A stretch of DNA of 52,986 nt, taken from positions 1 to 52,986 of the forward strand of contig WGMI01000036.1 of NCBI GenBank assembly GCA_016125155.1. Reading direction: 5' to 3'. Position numbers and translations under genes: made by a program. Of the stretch, positions 1 to 7,549 are shown piece by piece. Position 1 is the stretch's first letter. Each line of letters begins with the position of its first letter. The stretch comes from a bacterium (lineage in GTDB: Bacteria; Bacteroidota; Bacteroidia; Flavobacteriales; Schleiferiaceae). The notes below the pieces were generated by a model. That model did no database searches and was not told the origin of the DNA. It was given only the letters and a program-made list of their open reading frames with translations.

Positions 1-84
1 CGAAACTGTGTAACGCTCTTTAAGTGCCTCTAAGACAACCTTTACCTTGAACGCCATCGTCAATTGCCGTCTTTTACTTTTCAT
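1..84 (-). CDS. IS3-family transposase OrfA, N-terminal fragment cut by the window edge
   Basis: An open frame starts at ATG (84-82, minus strand) and runs 28 codons to the edge. The peptide contains FKVKVVLEALKERYTVS, typical of the first helix of the IS3 OrfA helix-turn-helix (usual form FKAKVALEAIKE...T.SEL). The basic start MKSKRR also fits. OrfA would bind the IS ends and is normally fused to OrfB by programmed frameshift, but OrfB lies outside the window. It is too short for routine ORF calling. Confidence 0.7.
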   Translation of the reverse strand, partial: MKSKRRQLTMAFKVKVVLEALKERYTVS

Positions 85-139
85 GACAGAGAAATTAAGA
101 AAGTTCAACTTTTCTGTCCAAAAAAGTTAGACCACTACA
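1..139 (-). mobile_element. IS3-family insertion sequence, left end (partial)
   Basis: On the minus strand, position 139 begins TGTAGTGGTCTAAC and continues through a T-run into TTGGACAG. This is the usual look of an IS3-family terminal inverted repeat (TG at the tip, TTGGACA inside). An OrfA start lies 55 bases further in, as expected for a left end. The element continues beyond the left edge, so its other end and target duplication cannot be seen. The tip lies within the last codons of the DUF2490 gene. The family call is from pattern recognition, not a search. Confidence 0.72.
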
Positions 140-870
140 GCCGCCTCAAAGTACACAAACAAACGCAGCACATGGGTTTGCACATAATCGGACCCGGAAA
201 AAGTCTGTTGGTAGATCCCCAAATAGCCCAAATCAAAGCTCCAGTGTTCGTCTATTTTTTGCCGAAAGCCCGCGTAGATGCGGTTTTGATCCATGGGGTT
301 GTAGACCACCTCCGGCCCCATCTGCATGAGAATTTCATCGTATACCAACAGCTTGGGCAGTTTAGGATTGCGAAAAACAGGGACCGTCAAGGAGATTAAA
401 AACCGCGTTCGGTTGGTAAAGCGCACCACGGGATCGGCATCGGCGGGTCGCCGTTCTTGCCAGCGCTGTTCGTTGCGCAACCGATAGCCTATTTGAACTT
501 TCGAGGCGGTGGTCCCCGTTAAGGGTTGACTCCAAACCCACTGTTGATAGAGCCGCCGTTCGAGCACTTCGGTTCCTGCCGATGGAGGATTGAAAAACAG
601 AGCCCCACCCGCCGCAACCGTCGAAGACCCCTTGAGACGATAACTGAGAGCAGCCCGCGCCACATAAACCCCGGGGATTTCGGAGAACTCAAAGCGACGG
701 TGGTGTACATCGGCCATAACCCCCCAATGTTCATTCCACCGATATTGACCGTGCAGCCCAATCCAAATTTGTTCGTTTTGAACCACTCTTTTCTCGGTTT
801 GGGCCATGATGGAGCCCGAGACTCCCACGGTAAGAAACATCCCTAAAAACAGGAACGGATGGTATTTCAT
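127..870 (-). CDS. DUF2490 family outer-membrane protein, C-terminus altered by IS insertion
   Basis: This 247-residue protein has a clear signal peptide (hydrophobic segment ending near SIMAQ). The remainder has alternating polar/aromatic strands, including IWIGLHGQYRWNEHWGV and IYAGFRQKIDEHWSFDLGYL, typical of Bacteroidota DUF2490 proteins predicted to be outer-membrane barrels. The function is unknown. Its last three residues (VVV) and the TAA stop lie inside the IS3 end at 139, so the native C-terminus has been replaced. Barrels normally end in an aromatic residue, which is missing here. The loss may be only a few residues, and the protein may still fold. Confidence 0.8.
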   Translation of the reverse strand: MKYHPFLFLGMFLTVGVSGSIMAQTEKRVVQNEQIWIGLHGQYRWNEHWGVMADVHHRRFEFSEIPGVYVARAALSYRLKGSSTVAAGGALFFNPPSAGTEVLERRLYQQWVWSQPLTGTTASKVQIGYRLRNEQRWQERRPADADPVVRFTNRTRFLISLTVPVFRNPKLPKLLVYDEILMQMGPEVVYNPMDQNRIYAGFRQKIDEHWSFDLGYLGIYQQTFSGSDYVQTHVLRLFVYFEAAVVV

Positions 871-944
871 AACGCGAAATTATATAAATTCTATCGATAA
901 AGTAGGATATAGACATTCTTTGTCCATCTTATCTTTCTCACGTG

Positions 945-1412
945 ATGAGAGCCCATTTTCAGACCCAATGTATCGAAGCAGCCCAGGACTTTCAGTCCAG
1001 CTGCATCCCCATGGATCAATGGAACCACGAAAAGCACTTGATGGTCGGATGGGGGCTTATTTGGCAAAAACGCAGAGAAACAAATTCTTCTCGACTGAAT
1101 CCGCTGGACTTTGAAGCACTGTTTGCGGACTTTAGCCGGACTTTGCGCCGACTCAATGAATCGCACGGCGTTCCCAACAGCGAGACACGAGGGTATCACT
1201 ATACCCTTACCCGATGCTGGTTGAGTGTGATCGCTCAAATCGATCCAGACCATCCCGATTTGAGCACCTGGTTCAAAGACCCGTCGTGCTCCGGAAGGAA
1301 TCTCCTCTTGCAATGGTATCGGGCCGAAGAACTGATGAGTCGCGAAGCGCGATTGGGATGGGTTCCGCCCTCCATCCCCTATCCCCATCCCCTTGTTTAT
1401 GCCTGCCGCTGA
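945..1412 (+). CDS. Conserved protein with W-x-H-x-x-HL and GYH-x-T motifs, unknown function
   Basis: This 155-residue protein probably starts at ATG 945; a GTG lies directly before it. It carries WNHEKHLMVGW near the N-terminus and GYHYTLTRCWL in the middle. That pattern recurs in a widespread uncharacterised family with conserved His and Tyr residues, often written WTHxAHL...YHxTxT. The pattern suggests a small helical, perhaps metal-binding fold, but no activity is known to me. There is no signal peptide. The 3' end overlaps the start of the sensor-kinase gene by 14 bases, so the two are probably co-transcribed. Confidence 0.65.
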   Translation: MRAHFQTQCIEAAQDFQSSCIPMDQWNHEKHLMVGWGLIWQKRRETNSSRLNPLDFEALFADFSRTLRRLNESHGVPNSETRGYHYTLTRCWLSVIAQIDPDHPDLSTWFKDPSCSGRNLLLQWYRAEELMSREARLGWVPPSIPYPHPLVYACR

Positions 1413-1992
1413 ACTGGTTTCAGAGAACAGACCTTTTCGCGATCGCCTGACCATTCGGGGGCTGAGGTTGTTTTACATCACCGCTCTGATGAGTATCGGG
1501 GTGTTGAGCGCCACCGGAGGCTGGATCTTGAACCGGGCCATTCAAAAGCAAAGTTCGGCCTCGCGGGTGGTCAACATCAGTGGACGGCAGCGGATGCTGA
1601 GCCAGCGACTCGTCAAATGGAGCCTGTTGCTCGCCGATGCATCGGCCACCCCCGATCAATTTCGCAACTGGAACCAGTCGCTCCGCGAAGATCGCTTTGC
1701 CTGGATACGCGGGCATCGGGCGCTCAAATACGGAGACCCGGACCTCGGAATTCCACCCTTGGTGTCCGATCCCGCACTTCGGAATCTTTTTGAAGAAGTA
1801 GAGCCCCTGTTTGGAGCCCTCCAACACCACTATAACAACGCAGACAGGGCACTGCGCAGCTCTGTTTTTCACAATGCCCAACCTCCCAAAGCCGAACTGT
1901 TGCAATTGGAAGCCGACTACGTCGTATTGATGGACGCCATTACCTTTCGCTTTGATGAAATTTATGCCTCTCAAATTGAATCGCTCCAGTAA
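1399..1992 (+). CDS. Sensor kinase N-terminal half (PilJ/NarX-type sensing domain), ended by in-frame TAA
   Basis: This 197-residue product starts at ATG 1399. A transmembrane helix (about residues 20-42) is followed by a periplasmic helical domain with SRVVNISGRQRMLSQRL. This resembles the P-box-like motif of NarX/NarQ and PilJ-type (PF13675) sensors, which in NarX binds nitrate or nitrite. The frame stops at TAA 1990-1992. The same frame continues at once with a second transmembrane helix and a complete kinase (next feature), so this is almost certainly the front half of one gene. One base change (CAA Gln to TAA) would explain the split; sequencing error, a real pseudogene or readthrough are all possible. 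Confidence 0.8.
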   Translation: MPAAELVSENRPFRDRLTIRGLRLFYITALMSIGVLSATGGWILNRAIQKQSSASRVVNISGRQRMLSQRLVKWSLLLADASATPDQFRNWNQSLREDRFAWIRGHRALKYGDPDLGIPPLVSDPALRNLFEEVEPLFGALQHHYNNADRALRSSVFHNAQPPKAELLQLEADYVVLMDAITFRFDEIYASQIESLQ

Positions 1993-2007
1993 CTGCTGTG
2001 GCGCATT

Positions 2008-2808
2008 TTGATCGCGTCCTTGTTGGTCTTGCTCGCCGAAGCCTTGTTTATTTTCCGCCCCATTGTGCGGCTGCTCGACAAGCGACTGCTCCAGTTGGAG
2101 CGGACCGAGCAGATGTTGAAACAGTCGAACGAAGCGTCTCGCATCCTCGGCGAACAGCGACTCGCCGATCAAAAGGCCCAATTGGGAGCGGTGGTATTGG
2201 CCGAAGAAGGCGAGCGCCGGCGCATTGCCTACGACTTGCACGACAGCCTCGGGCAAATGCTGCTCGGGGTTCGCATGTCCGTATCCACAGCCACCCAGGT
2301 CGATCCCCAACCTGCCTTGGAGTTGATGCAGCGCTCGCTCATGCAGCTCGACGATTGCACCACAGAACTCAAACACATCCTCACCAACCTAAGCCCCCCT
2401 TCACTGGATCAGTTTGGATTGGCTGCTGCCATGAGCGAAGAAATCCAAAAGTTTCAAATAGCCGAGACAGGGTTGTCCGTTCGGTTTCAGAATACTTCGA
2501 CAAACCACCGTTTTGATCGAAAAATTGAGTTCCTGATGTTTCGGATCTTTCAGGAACTGCTCAGCAATGCCGTGCGTCATGCCCAGGCCGAAACAGTGGA
2601 GATTCAATTGATCGAACACCCCAGTCAACTGACCTTGATGGTGGAAGACGACGGGGTGGGTTTTGTATCGTCTGAGGTGTCTGCCTCCCCGAATTCGAAT
2701 GGCATCCGCCACCTCAAATCGCGCATGGCGCTCTTGAATGGGACGCTTACCTTCGACAGCAAACCCGGACAGGGTACTACGGTCATCGCCCAAATACCCC
2801 TGCATTGA
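2008..2808 (+). CDS. Sensor histidine kinase C-terminal half (HisKA_3 and HATPase_c)
   Basis: This frame continues the preceding ORF beyond its TAA stop. Read from 1993 it gives a full transmembrane helix (LLWRILIASLLVLLAEALF), a linker, then HisKA_3 with the phospho-acceptor in RRIAYDLHDSLGQ (His78 if counted from the TTG at 2008). HATPase_c follows, with N-box SNAVRHA, G1 box DDGVGF and GQGTTV. This is the NarX/DesK-like class that pairs with LuxR-type regulators. If translated separately it would need a TTG or other weak start inside the helix, with no obvious ribosome site. Its TGA overlaps the TTG start of the response regulator (TTGA). Confidence 0.8.
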   Translation: MIASLLVLLAEALFIFRPIVRLLDKRLLQLERTEQMLKQSNEASRILGEQRLADQKAQLGAVVLAEEGERRRIAYDLHDSLGQMLLGVRMSVSTATQVDPQPALELMQRSLMQLDDCTTELKHILTNLSPPSLDQFGLAAAMSEEIQKFQIAETGLSVRFQNTSTNHRFDRKIEFLMFRIFQELLSNAVRHAQAETVEIQLIEHPSQLTLMVEDDGVGFVSSEVSASPNSNGIRHLKSRMALLNGTLTFDSKPGQGTTVIAQIPLH

Positions 2809-3434
2809 AACCCATTCAGATATTGTTGGTTGACGACCACCGGATTTTGCTCGACGGTCTACGCACCTTGCTCGATCGGAACGAAGAGTTTAAAGTGGTG
2901 GCCGAAGCCTCTGAAGGGCATCAGGCATTGCTCAAACTGCGCTCCTATTTGATCGATGTCGTTTTGCTCGACATCCGAATGCCCCAGCAAGATGGATTCG
3001 AAACGGCCAAAGAAATTATGGCGCTTTTTCCCTCGGTGCACATCCTGGTTCTGAGTATGCACAGCGAACGGAGCTATATCGAGAAAATGTACCACTTGGG
3101 CGTGGCGGGCTATATGCTTAAAAATTCCGGTCGTCAGGAAATCCTCGAAGGCATTCGAACCGTGGCATCGGGCAAAAGGCATTTTCCAACCGAACTGCTC
3201 CCGAGTTTGTTTGACGAAGGCAAATCCCGGGGCGCAGGGGAGTTGACGCGCAGAGAGCGCGAGGTGCTTAAATTGATTTCGCTCGGTTTGAGCAATGTAG
3301 ACATCTCGCACAAGCTCAATCTCAGCGTGGAGACCATCAATACGCACCGCAAAAACATGATGCGCAAACTCGAGGTCAACAACACGGCCAGTTTGGTGCG
3401 TTTGGCGATTCAGAAGGGCTGGTTGGAAGCCTAA
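2805..3434 (+). CDS. LuxR/NarL-family response regulator
   Basis: This 209-residue protein has a receiver domain (residues 5-120) with acidic pair Asp10/Asp11, phosphorylation site Asp56 in VVLLDIRMP, and a conserved Lys in GYMLKNSG. A linker leads to a GerE-type helix-turn-helix (about 143-209) with LTRREREVLKLISLGLSN and SVETINTHRKNMMRKL. The start is TTG 2805, overlapping the kinase stop, so it is translationally coupled. It is the expected output partner of the split kinase. Given the NarX-like sensor and the nitrogen operon just downstream, control of those genes is a reasonable but untested inference. Confidence 0.92.
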   Translation: MKPIQILLVDDHRILLDGLRTLLDRNEEFKVVAEASEGHQALLKLRSYLIDVVLLDIRMPQQDGFETAKEIMALFPSVHILVLSMHSERSYIEKMYHLGVAGYMLKNSGRQEILEGIRTVASGKRHFPTELLPSLFDEGKSRGAGELTRREREVLKLISLGLSNVDISHKLNLSVETINTHRKNMMRKLEVNNTASLVRLAIQKGWLEA

Positions 3435-3572
3435 GCGGGATTGGGACAGGTTATGGGGGTGTTTCTCGCCCAGTGAGAATATCCCCAATAAGGGGGAATC
3501 GGTGTTTCTGGTACGTTAAGGGAAGGTGACCACATTAATTATTATATCACTGATATTCAAGTAACTCACCTA

Positions 3573-3600
3573 AAAAGGGGAGGGGCAAAAATCCCCTTTT
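3573..3600 (+). terminator. Stem-loop after the response regulator, probable terminator
   Basis: AAAAGGGGA (3573-3581) pairs perfectly with TCCCCTTTT (3592-3600) around a 10-base loop. The T-run forms the 3' arm, so the structure could end transcription of the two-component genes. It lies 139 bases after the regulator stop and ahead of the glutamine synthetase promoter candidate. An attenuator role is an alternative. Confidence 0.5.
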
Positions 3601-3630
3601 CAGGGCTGGCGAGCAGGGGAGGTTCGGGTT

Positions 3631-3638
3631 TAGGTTTG
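3631..3638 (+). promoter_or_regulatory. Candidate Bacteroidota -7 element for the glutamine synthetase operon
   Basis: TAGGTTTG matches the Bacteroidota -7 consensus TAnnTTTG exactly. It lies 30 bases before the ATG at 3669, giving a short leader of about 24 bases. It also argues against the upstream TTG at 3636 as a start. No good TTTG is visible at -33, so the call is tentative. Confidence 0.4.
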
Positions 3639-3668
3639 GCCTCCATCAACCCAACCCCAGTTCGCCGT

Positions 3669-5876
3669 ATGAATGCTTCTCGACTCTCCACAAGCCGCCC
3701 TCAGAACGGTTTTGCCCACAACGAAGGCAGCGAAACATATTCCGCCCAAAACGACCGTCGGAAAATCTCCGAAATGTTTGCGGAGAATGTGTTCAACCTT
3801 CAAGCCATGAAGGAGTACCTCACCGAGAGCACCTACTACAAGATGGCTGCGGTGATCAAGAACAACGAGAAGATCGATTTGCAGACGGCGGAGAACGTTG
3901 CCAAAGGCTTGAAAAAATGGGCCACCGACAAGGGTGCCACGCACTATACCCATTGGTTTCAACCCCTGACGGGAACCACCGCCGAAAAGCACGACGCCTT
4001 TTACAAGCCCTCGCTCGATCTCAACATTCAGGGCATGGAATCGCTTACTGCCGCCGAATTGGTGCAGCGCGAGCCCGATGCTTCGAGTTTTCCGCATGGT
4101 GGCCTCCGCTCGACCGCCCAGGCACGGGGCTATACCATTTGGGACCCGAGCAGCCCCGCATTTATCCTCGAAACGGCCCTCGGCAAAACCCTGTACATTC
4201 CCTCGGTATACATCTCTTATACCGGAGAGTCACTCGACTACAAGACCCCGCTGATGAAGAGCTGCGAAGCCCTGAACCAAGCGGCCACCCGGGTATGTCA
4301 TTTCTTTGACCCTACGGTGCACAATGTCATCGCCACCCTGGGTTGGGAACAAGAGTACTTCCTGATCGACGAAGAGCACTACCGCGAGCGCCCCGACTTG
4401 ATGCAGAGCGGACGCAGCTTGTTCGGGAACAAACCCGCCAAAAACCAACAGCTCGAAGACCACTACTTTGGCAGCATTCCGGAGCGGGTTCAGAATTTTA
4501 TGGTCGATTTTGAACGCGAAGCCCTGCGTCTGGGCATTCCCGTGCTGACCCGCCACAACGAGGTGGCTCCCGCCCAGTACGAATGCGCCCCGATGTTCGA
4601 GGAACTCAATGTGGCCGTAGACCACAACCTGCTTGTGATGGATTTGATGAACCGCGTTGCGATTCGGCACGGACTCAAAGTCCTGTTTCACGAAAAGCCT
4701 TTTGCCGGCGTCAATGGTTCGGGCAAGCACAACAACTGGTCTATGGCGACCGACCGGGGCAAGAACCTGTTGAATCCGACGGAATTGCCCGGAAGCAACC
4801 TTTCGTTCCTGACCTTCTTTGTCAACGTGATCGCCGCGGTAAAGCGCTATGACACCTTGTTGCGCGCCAGCATTGCCACCGCGGGCAACGACCACCGCCT
4901 CGGTGCCAACGAAGCGCCTCCGGCTATTATTTCGGTTTTTACCGGCACCATTATGGCCGACGTGCTCGAACACTTCAAAAAGCACGGGCTGACCACTGAC
5001 AGCAATGCCAAAGAGATGTTCGATTTGAACATTCCCAAGGTGCCCGAGGCCAAAATCGATGCCACCGACCGCAACCGGACGTCGCCTTTTCCGTTTACGG
5101 GCAATAAGTTCGAGTTCCGCGCCGTGGGGTCTTCGGCCAACTGCAGCTCGGCCATGACGGTGCTCAATGCCATGGTGGCCGATCAGCTCCACACCTTTGC
5201 CGAAGCCGTCGAACAGCGCAAGGCCAAGGGAGCTTCGATCGAAGCCGCGGTTATTGCGCAGTTGCAGCACGATCTGGGCGAAGTGGAGTCGATCATCTTC
5301 AACGGCGATGGCTATTCGAAAGAATGGGAAAAAGAAGCCGCCAAACGAGGACTTCCGAACGTGCGCAGCACTCCAGAGGCGCTCGATGCTTTTGTGACCG
5401 CCGAATCCAAGGCCTTGTTTAGCAGGCTCGGTATTTTCAACGAACGCGAATTGGAAGCCCGCCACGAGGTGTTGCTCGAGAACTACATCAAGAAAAACGA
5501 AGTGGAGGCGGAACTCTATCTCGAGTTGATCCGCACCCATATTTTGCCCGCGGCCTATGCCCAGCAGTCGGTCTTGATCGAGAATTTCCACGGGGTTACC
5601 GCCATGGGGCTGAGCCGCGCCGCCGACAAGCTTCGCTTGGAGTCAGAACGCCTCAATGGGCACATCGACAGCCTGAGGGAGTCGACCGACGAACTGGCCG
5701 ATGTCCTCGAAAAGGCGCATACCAAAAAAGACACCCGTTCTGTAGCCGTCTATATGGCCACCAAGGTCCGTCCGCTGTGCGAGTCGATTCGCGTCCACGC
5801 CGATGCCCTGGAAGGTCTGGTCGACGATGCCGAATGGCGCTTGCCCAAGTACCGCGAAATGCTGCAGCTCTGCTGA
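3669..5876 (+). CDS. glnN: Type III glutamine synthetase
   Basis: This 735-residue enzyme has the length of the GSIII family, far longer than GSI (about 470). It catalyses ATP-dependent amidation of glutamate by ammonium in the cytoplasm. Visible family blocks include GYTIWDPSSPAF, LGWEQEYFLID, APAQYECAP, NGSGKHNNWSM (ATP/glutamate site), NDHRLGANEAPPAI and NKFEFRAVGSS, followed by a long helical C-terminal region. ATG 3669 fits the family N-terminus and the -7 element. It is the first gene of an operon with glutaminase (44 bases downstream) and Amt. GSIII is the usual synthetase of Bacteroidota. Confidence 0.97.
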   Translation: MNASRLSTSRPQNGFAHNEGSETYSAQNDRRKISEMFAENVFNLQAMKEYLTESTYYKMAAVIKNNEKIDLQTAENVAKGLKKWATDKGATHYTHWFQPLTGTTAEKHDAFYKPSLDLNIQGMESLTAAELVQREPDASSFPHGGLRSTAQARGYTIWDPSSPAFILETALGKTLYIPSVYISYTGESLDYKTPLMKSCEALNQAATRVCHFFDPTVHNVIATLGWEQEYFLIDEEHYRERPDLMQSGRSLFGNKPAKNQQLEDHYFGSIPERVQNFMVDFEREALRLGIPVLTRHNEVAPAQYECAPMFEELNVAVDHNLLVMDLMNRVAIRHGLKVLFHEKPFAGVNGSGKHNNWSMATDRGKNLLNPTELPGSNLSFLTFFVNVIAAVKRYDTLLRASIATAGNDHRLGANEAPPAIISVFTGTIMADVLEHFKKHGLTTDSNAKEMFDLNIPKVPEAKIDATDRNRTSPFPFTGNKFEFRAVGSSANCSSAMTVLNAMVADQLHTFAEAVEQRKAKGASIEAAVIAQLQHDLGEVESIIFNGDGYSKEWEKEAAKRGLPNVRSTPEALDAFVTAESKALFSRLGIFNERELEARHEVLLENYIKKNEVEAELYLELIRTHILPAAYAQQSVLIENFHGVTAMGLSRAADKLRLESERLNGHIDSLRESTDELADVLEKAHTKKDTRSVAVYMATKVRPLCESIRVHADALEGLVDDAEWRLPKYREMLQLC

Positions 5877-5920
5877 TTCGCTGAATCGATTCCCTTTCTT
5901 CTTATCCCATCCTCGCGTTT

Positions 5921-7537
5921 ATGGCCACTGCGACAGGAGCAGCACGCTCCAAAAAATCGAACCCGAACCCGGTGCCTTCCACCCCGGAAGGGCTGACCAT
6001 CGAAGGCGATTTGCTCAAGCTCTTCAACGCCCTCGATCTCGAGTCGGTCGGCAAGATTCCGCTCAGCCGTTTGCTGAGGGTGCTCGATTCCATGGGCATC
6101 AAGGAGAACGACCCGCGCATCAAAATCGACAGCCGGCGTTCGGTGGAAGACGAGGATTCCAATGCTACGCTCGATTTTGAGGAATTCAAGAACATCATCC
6201 ACGAAAGCAACGGCACCCTGATTAAAGACGCCATCGAAGGCAATTTGATCATTCCCGACTTCAAGGAATTCGTCCGGGAGATCAAGGAGGTCTTTGACCG
6301 CACCAGGGCCAATCGAGGGGGACATGTCGCCACCTACATCCCTCAGCTGGGTCGGGTCGATCCCGAGCAATTTGCGGTTTCAGTGTGCACCATCGACGGT
6401 CAGCGCGCGGCCCTGGGCGATTCGGACCGGTATTTCTGCATCCAGAGCATCTCCAAGCCGATCAACTATGCCATCGCCATGGAGGAAAACGGGGTAGATC
6501 GGGTCCACCAACACGTCGGACGAGAGCCGAGCGGAATTTCGTTCAATGGGTTGGTCTTGAACGAAAAAGGCATTCCGCACAACCCCATGATCAACTCGGG
6601 GGCCATTATGACCTGTTCGCTCATCCACCCGGAAAAGGACATGTCGGAGCGCTTCGACTATGTGCTCGATTTGTGGACGCGTCTGAGCGGGGGGATACCG
6701 GCTCGGTTCAACAATTCGGTCTATTTGAGCGAACGCCAAACCGCCGACCGCAACTTTGCACTCGGCTACTTTATGCGCGAAAACGGGGCGTTTCCCGCAG
6801 ATACCGATCTGATTGCCACCCTCGAATTCTACTTCCAGTGCTGCTCGATCGAGGTGAGTACGGAAGCCATGGCCATTGTGGCTTCGACCCTGGCCAATGC
6901 GGGGGTTTGTCCGATAACGGGCATTCGCATTTTCAAGCCCGAAACGGTAAAGAACTGCCTGTCGCTGATGTACTCCTGCGGGATGTACGACTTCAGCGGA
7001 GAGTTTGCCTTCAGCATCGGATTGCCCGCCAAAAGCGGAGTAGCAGGGGGGTTGATGATCGTCGTGCCCAACTTGCTCGGCATGGCTGTCTGGTCCCCCC
7101 GGCTCGACAACCACGGCAATACAGTCCGCGGGATCGAATTCTGCAAAGAACTGGTCCAGCGCTTCAACTTCCACAACTACGACAGCCTAATCGAAGGGGT
7201 CAGCAACAAAATTGATCCCCGTTTGCGGAAAAACGAATCGCGGATGAACAGCCTGATCGATCTCTGCTGGGCCGCGAGCGCGGGCGATGTATACGAAGTG
7301 CAAAAGCTCATCGCTCGGGGGGTCAACGTCAACGACTCCGACTACGACCGCCGTACGCCCTTGCACATTGCCGCTTCAGAAGGGCACGCTGCCGTGGTCG
7401 ATTACCTGCTTTCGCACGGAGCCTCGATCGACTCCGCCGACCGATGGGGGAATACGCCTTACGACGACGCCTTGCGCAATGGACACGAGGCCGTTGTAGA
7501 GCGCATGAAGGCCTACCGAGCCGAAGTTCAACGCTAA
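5921..7537 (+). CDS. glsA: Animal-type glutaminase: EF-hand-like N-domain, glutaminase core, ankyrin repeats
   Basis: This 538-residue enzyme hydrolyses glutamine to glutamate and ammonium. Residues 25-125 resemble the helical EF-hand-like domain of animal GLS; a loop at Asp77-Glu88 (DEDSNATLDFEE) fits a calcium-binding EF-hand. The serine-dependent core (about 126-430) carries the S-x-x-K pair Ser176/Lys179 in CIQSISKP, plus EPSG, HNPMINSGAI, SCGMYDFSG and GLPAKSGVAGG. Residues 445-533 are ankyrin repeats (TPLHIAASEGH, DRWGNTPYDDA). Ordinary bacterial glutaminases are about 310 residues with only the core. Placement between glutamine synthetase and Amt links it to nitrogen balance. Confidence 0.95.
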   Translation: MATATGAARSKKSNPNPVPSTPEGLTIEGDLLKLFNALDLESVGKIPLSRLLRVLDSMGIKENDPRIKIDSRRSVEDEDSNATLDFEEFKNIIHESNGTLIKDAIEGNLIIPDFKEFVREIKEVFDRTRANRGGHVATYIPQLGRVDPEQFAVSVCTIDGQRAALGDSDRYFCIQSISKPINYAIAMEENGVDRVHQHVGREPSGISFNGLVLNEKGIPHNPMINSGAIMTCSLIHPEKDMSERFDYVLDLWTRLSGGIPARFNNSVYLSERQTADRNFALGYFMRENGAFPADTDLIATLEFYFQCCSIEVSTEAMAIVASTLANAGVCPITGIRIFKPETVKNCLSLMYSCGMYDFSGEFAFSIGLPAKSGVAGGLMIVVPNLLGMAVWSPRLDNHGNTVRGIEFCKELVQRFNFHNYDSLIEGVSNKIDPRLRKNESRMNSLIDLCWAASAGDVYEVQKLIARGVNVNDSDYDRRTPLHIAASEGHAAVVDYLLSHGASIDSADRWGNTPYDDALRNGHEAVVERMKAYRAEVQR

Positions 7538-7549
7538 GAGATCGCCCCG

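Noticed and set aside
1420-2376. 318-codon minus-strand frame opposite the sensor kinase
   Set aside because: The plus strand carries kinase motifs in frame on both sides of the stop. The minus frame is a Gln/Gly/His-rich shadow.
4230-5591. 453-codon minus-strand frame opposite glutamine synthetase
   Set aside because: It is a shadow produced by GC-rich codons of the strongly supported synthetase and has low-complexity His/Gly/Val content with no family motif.
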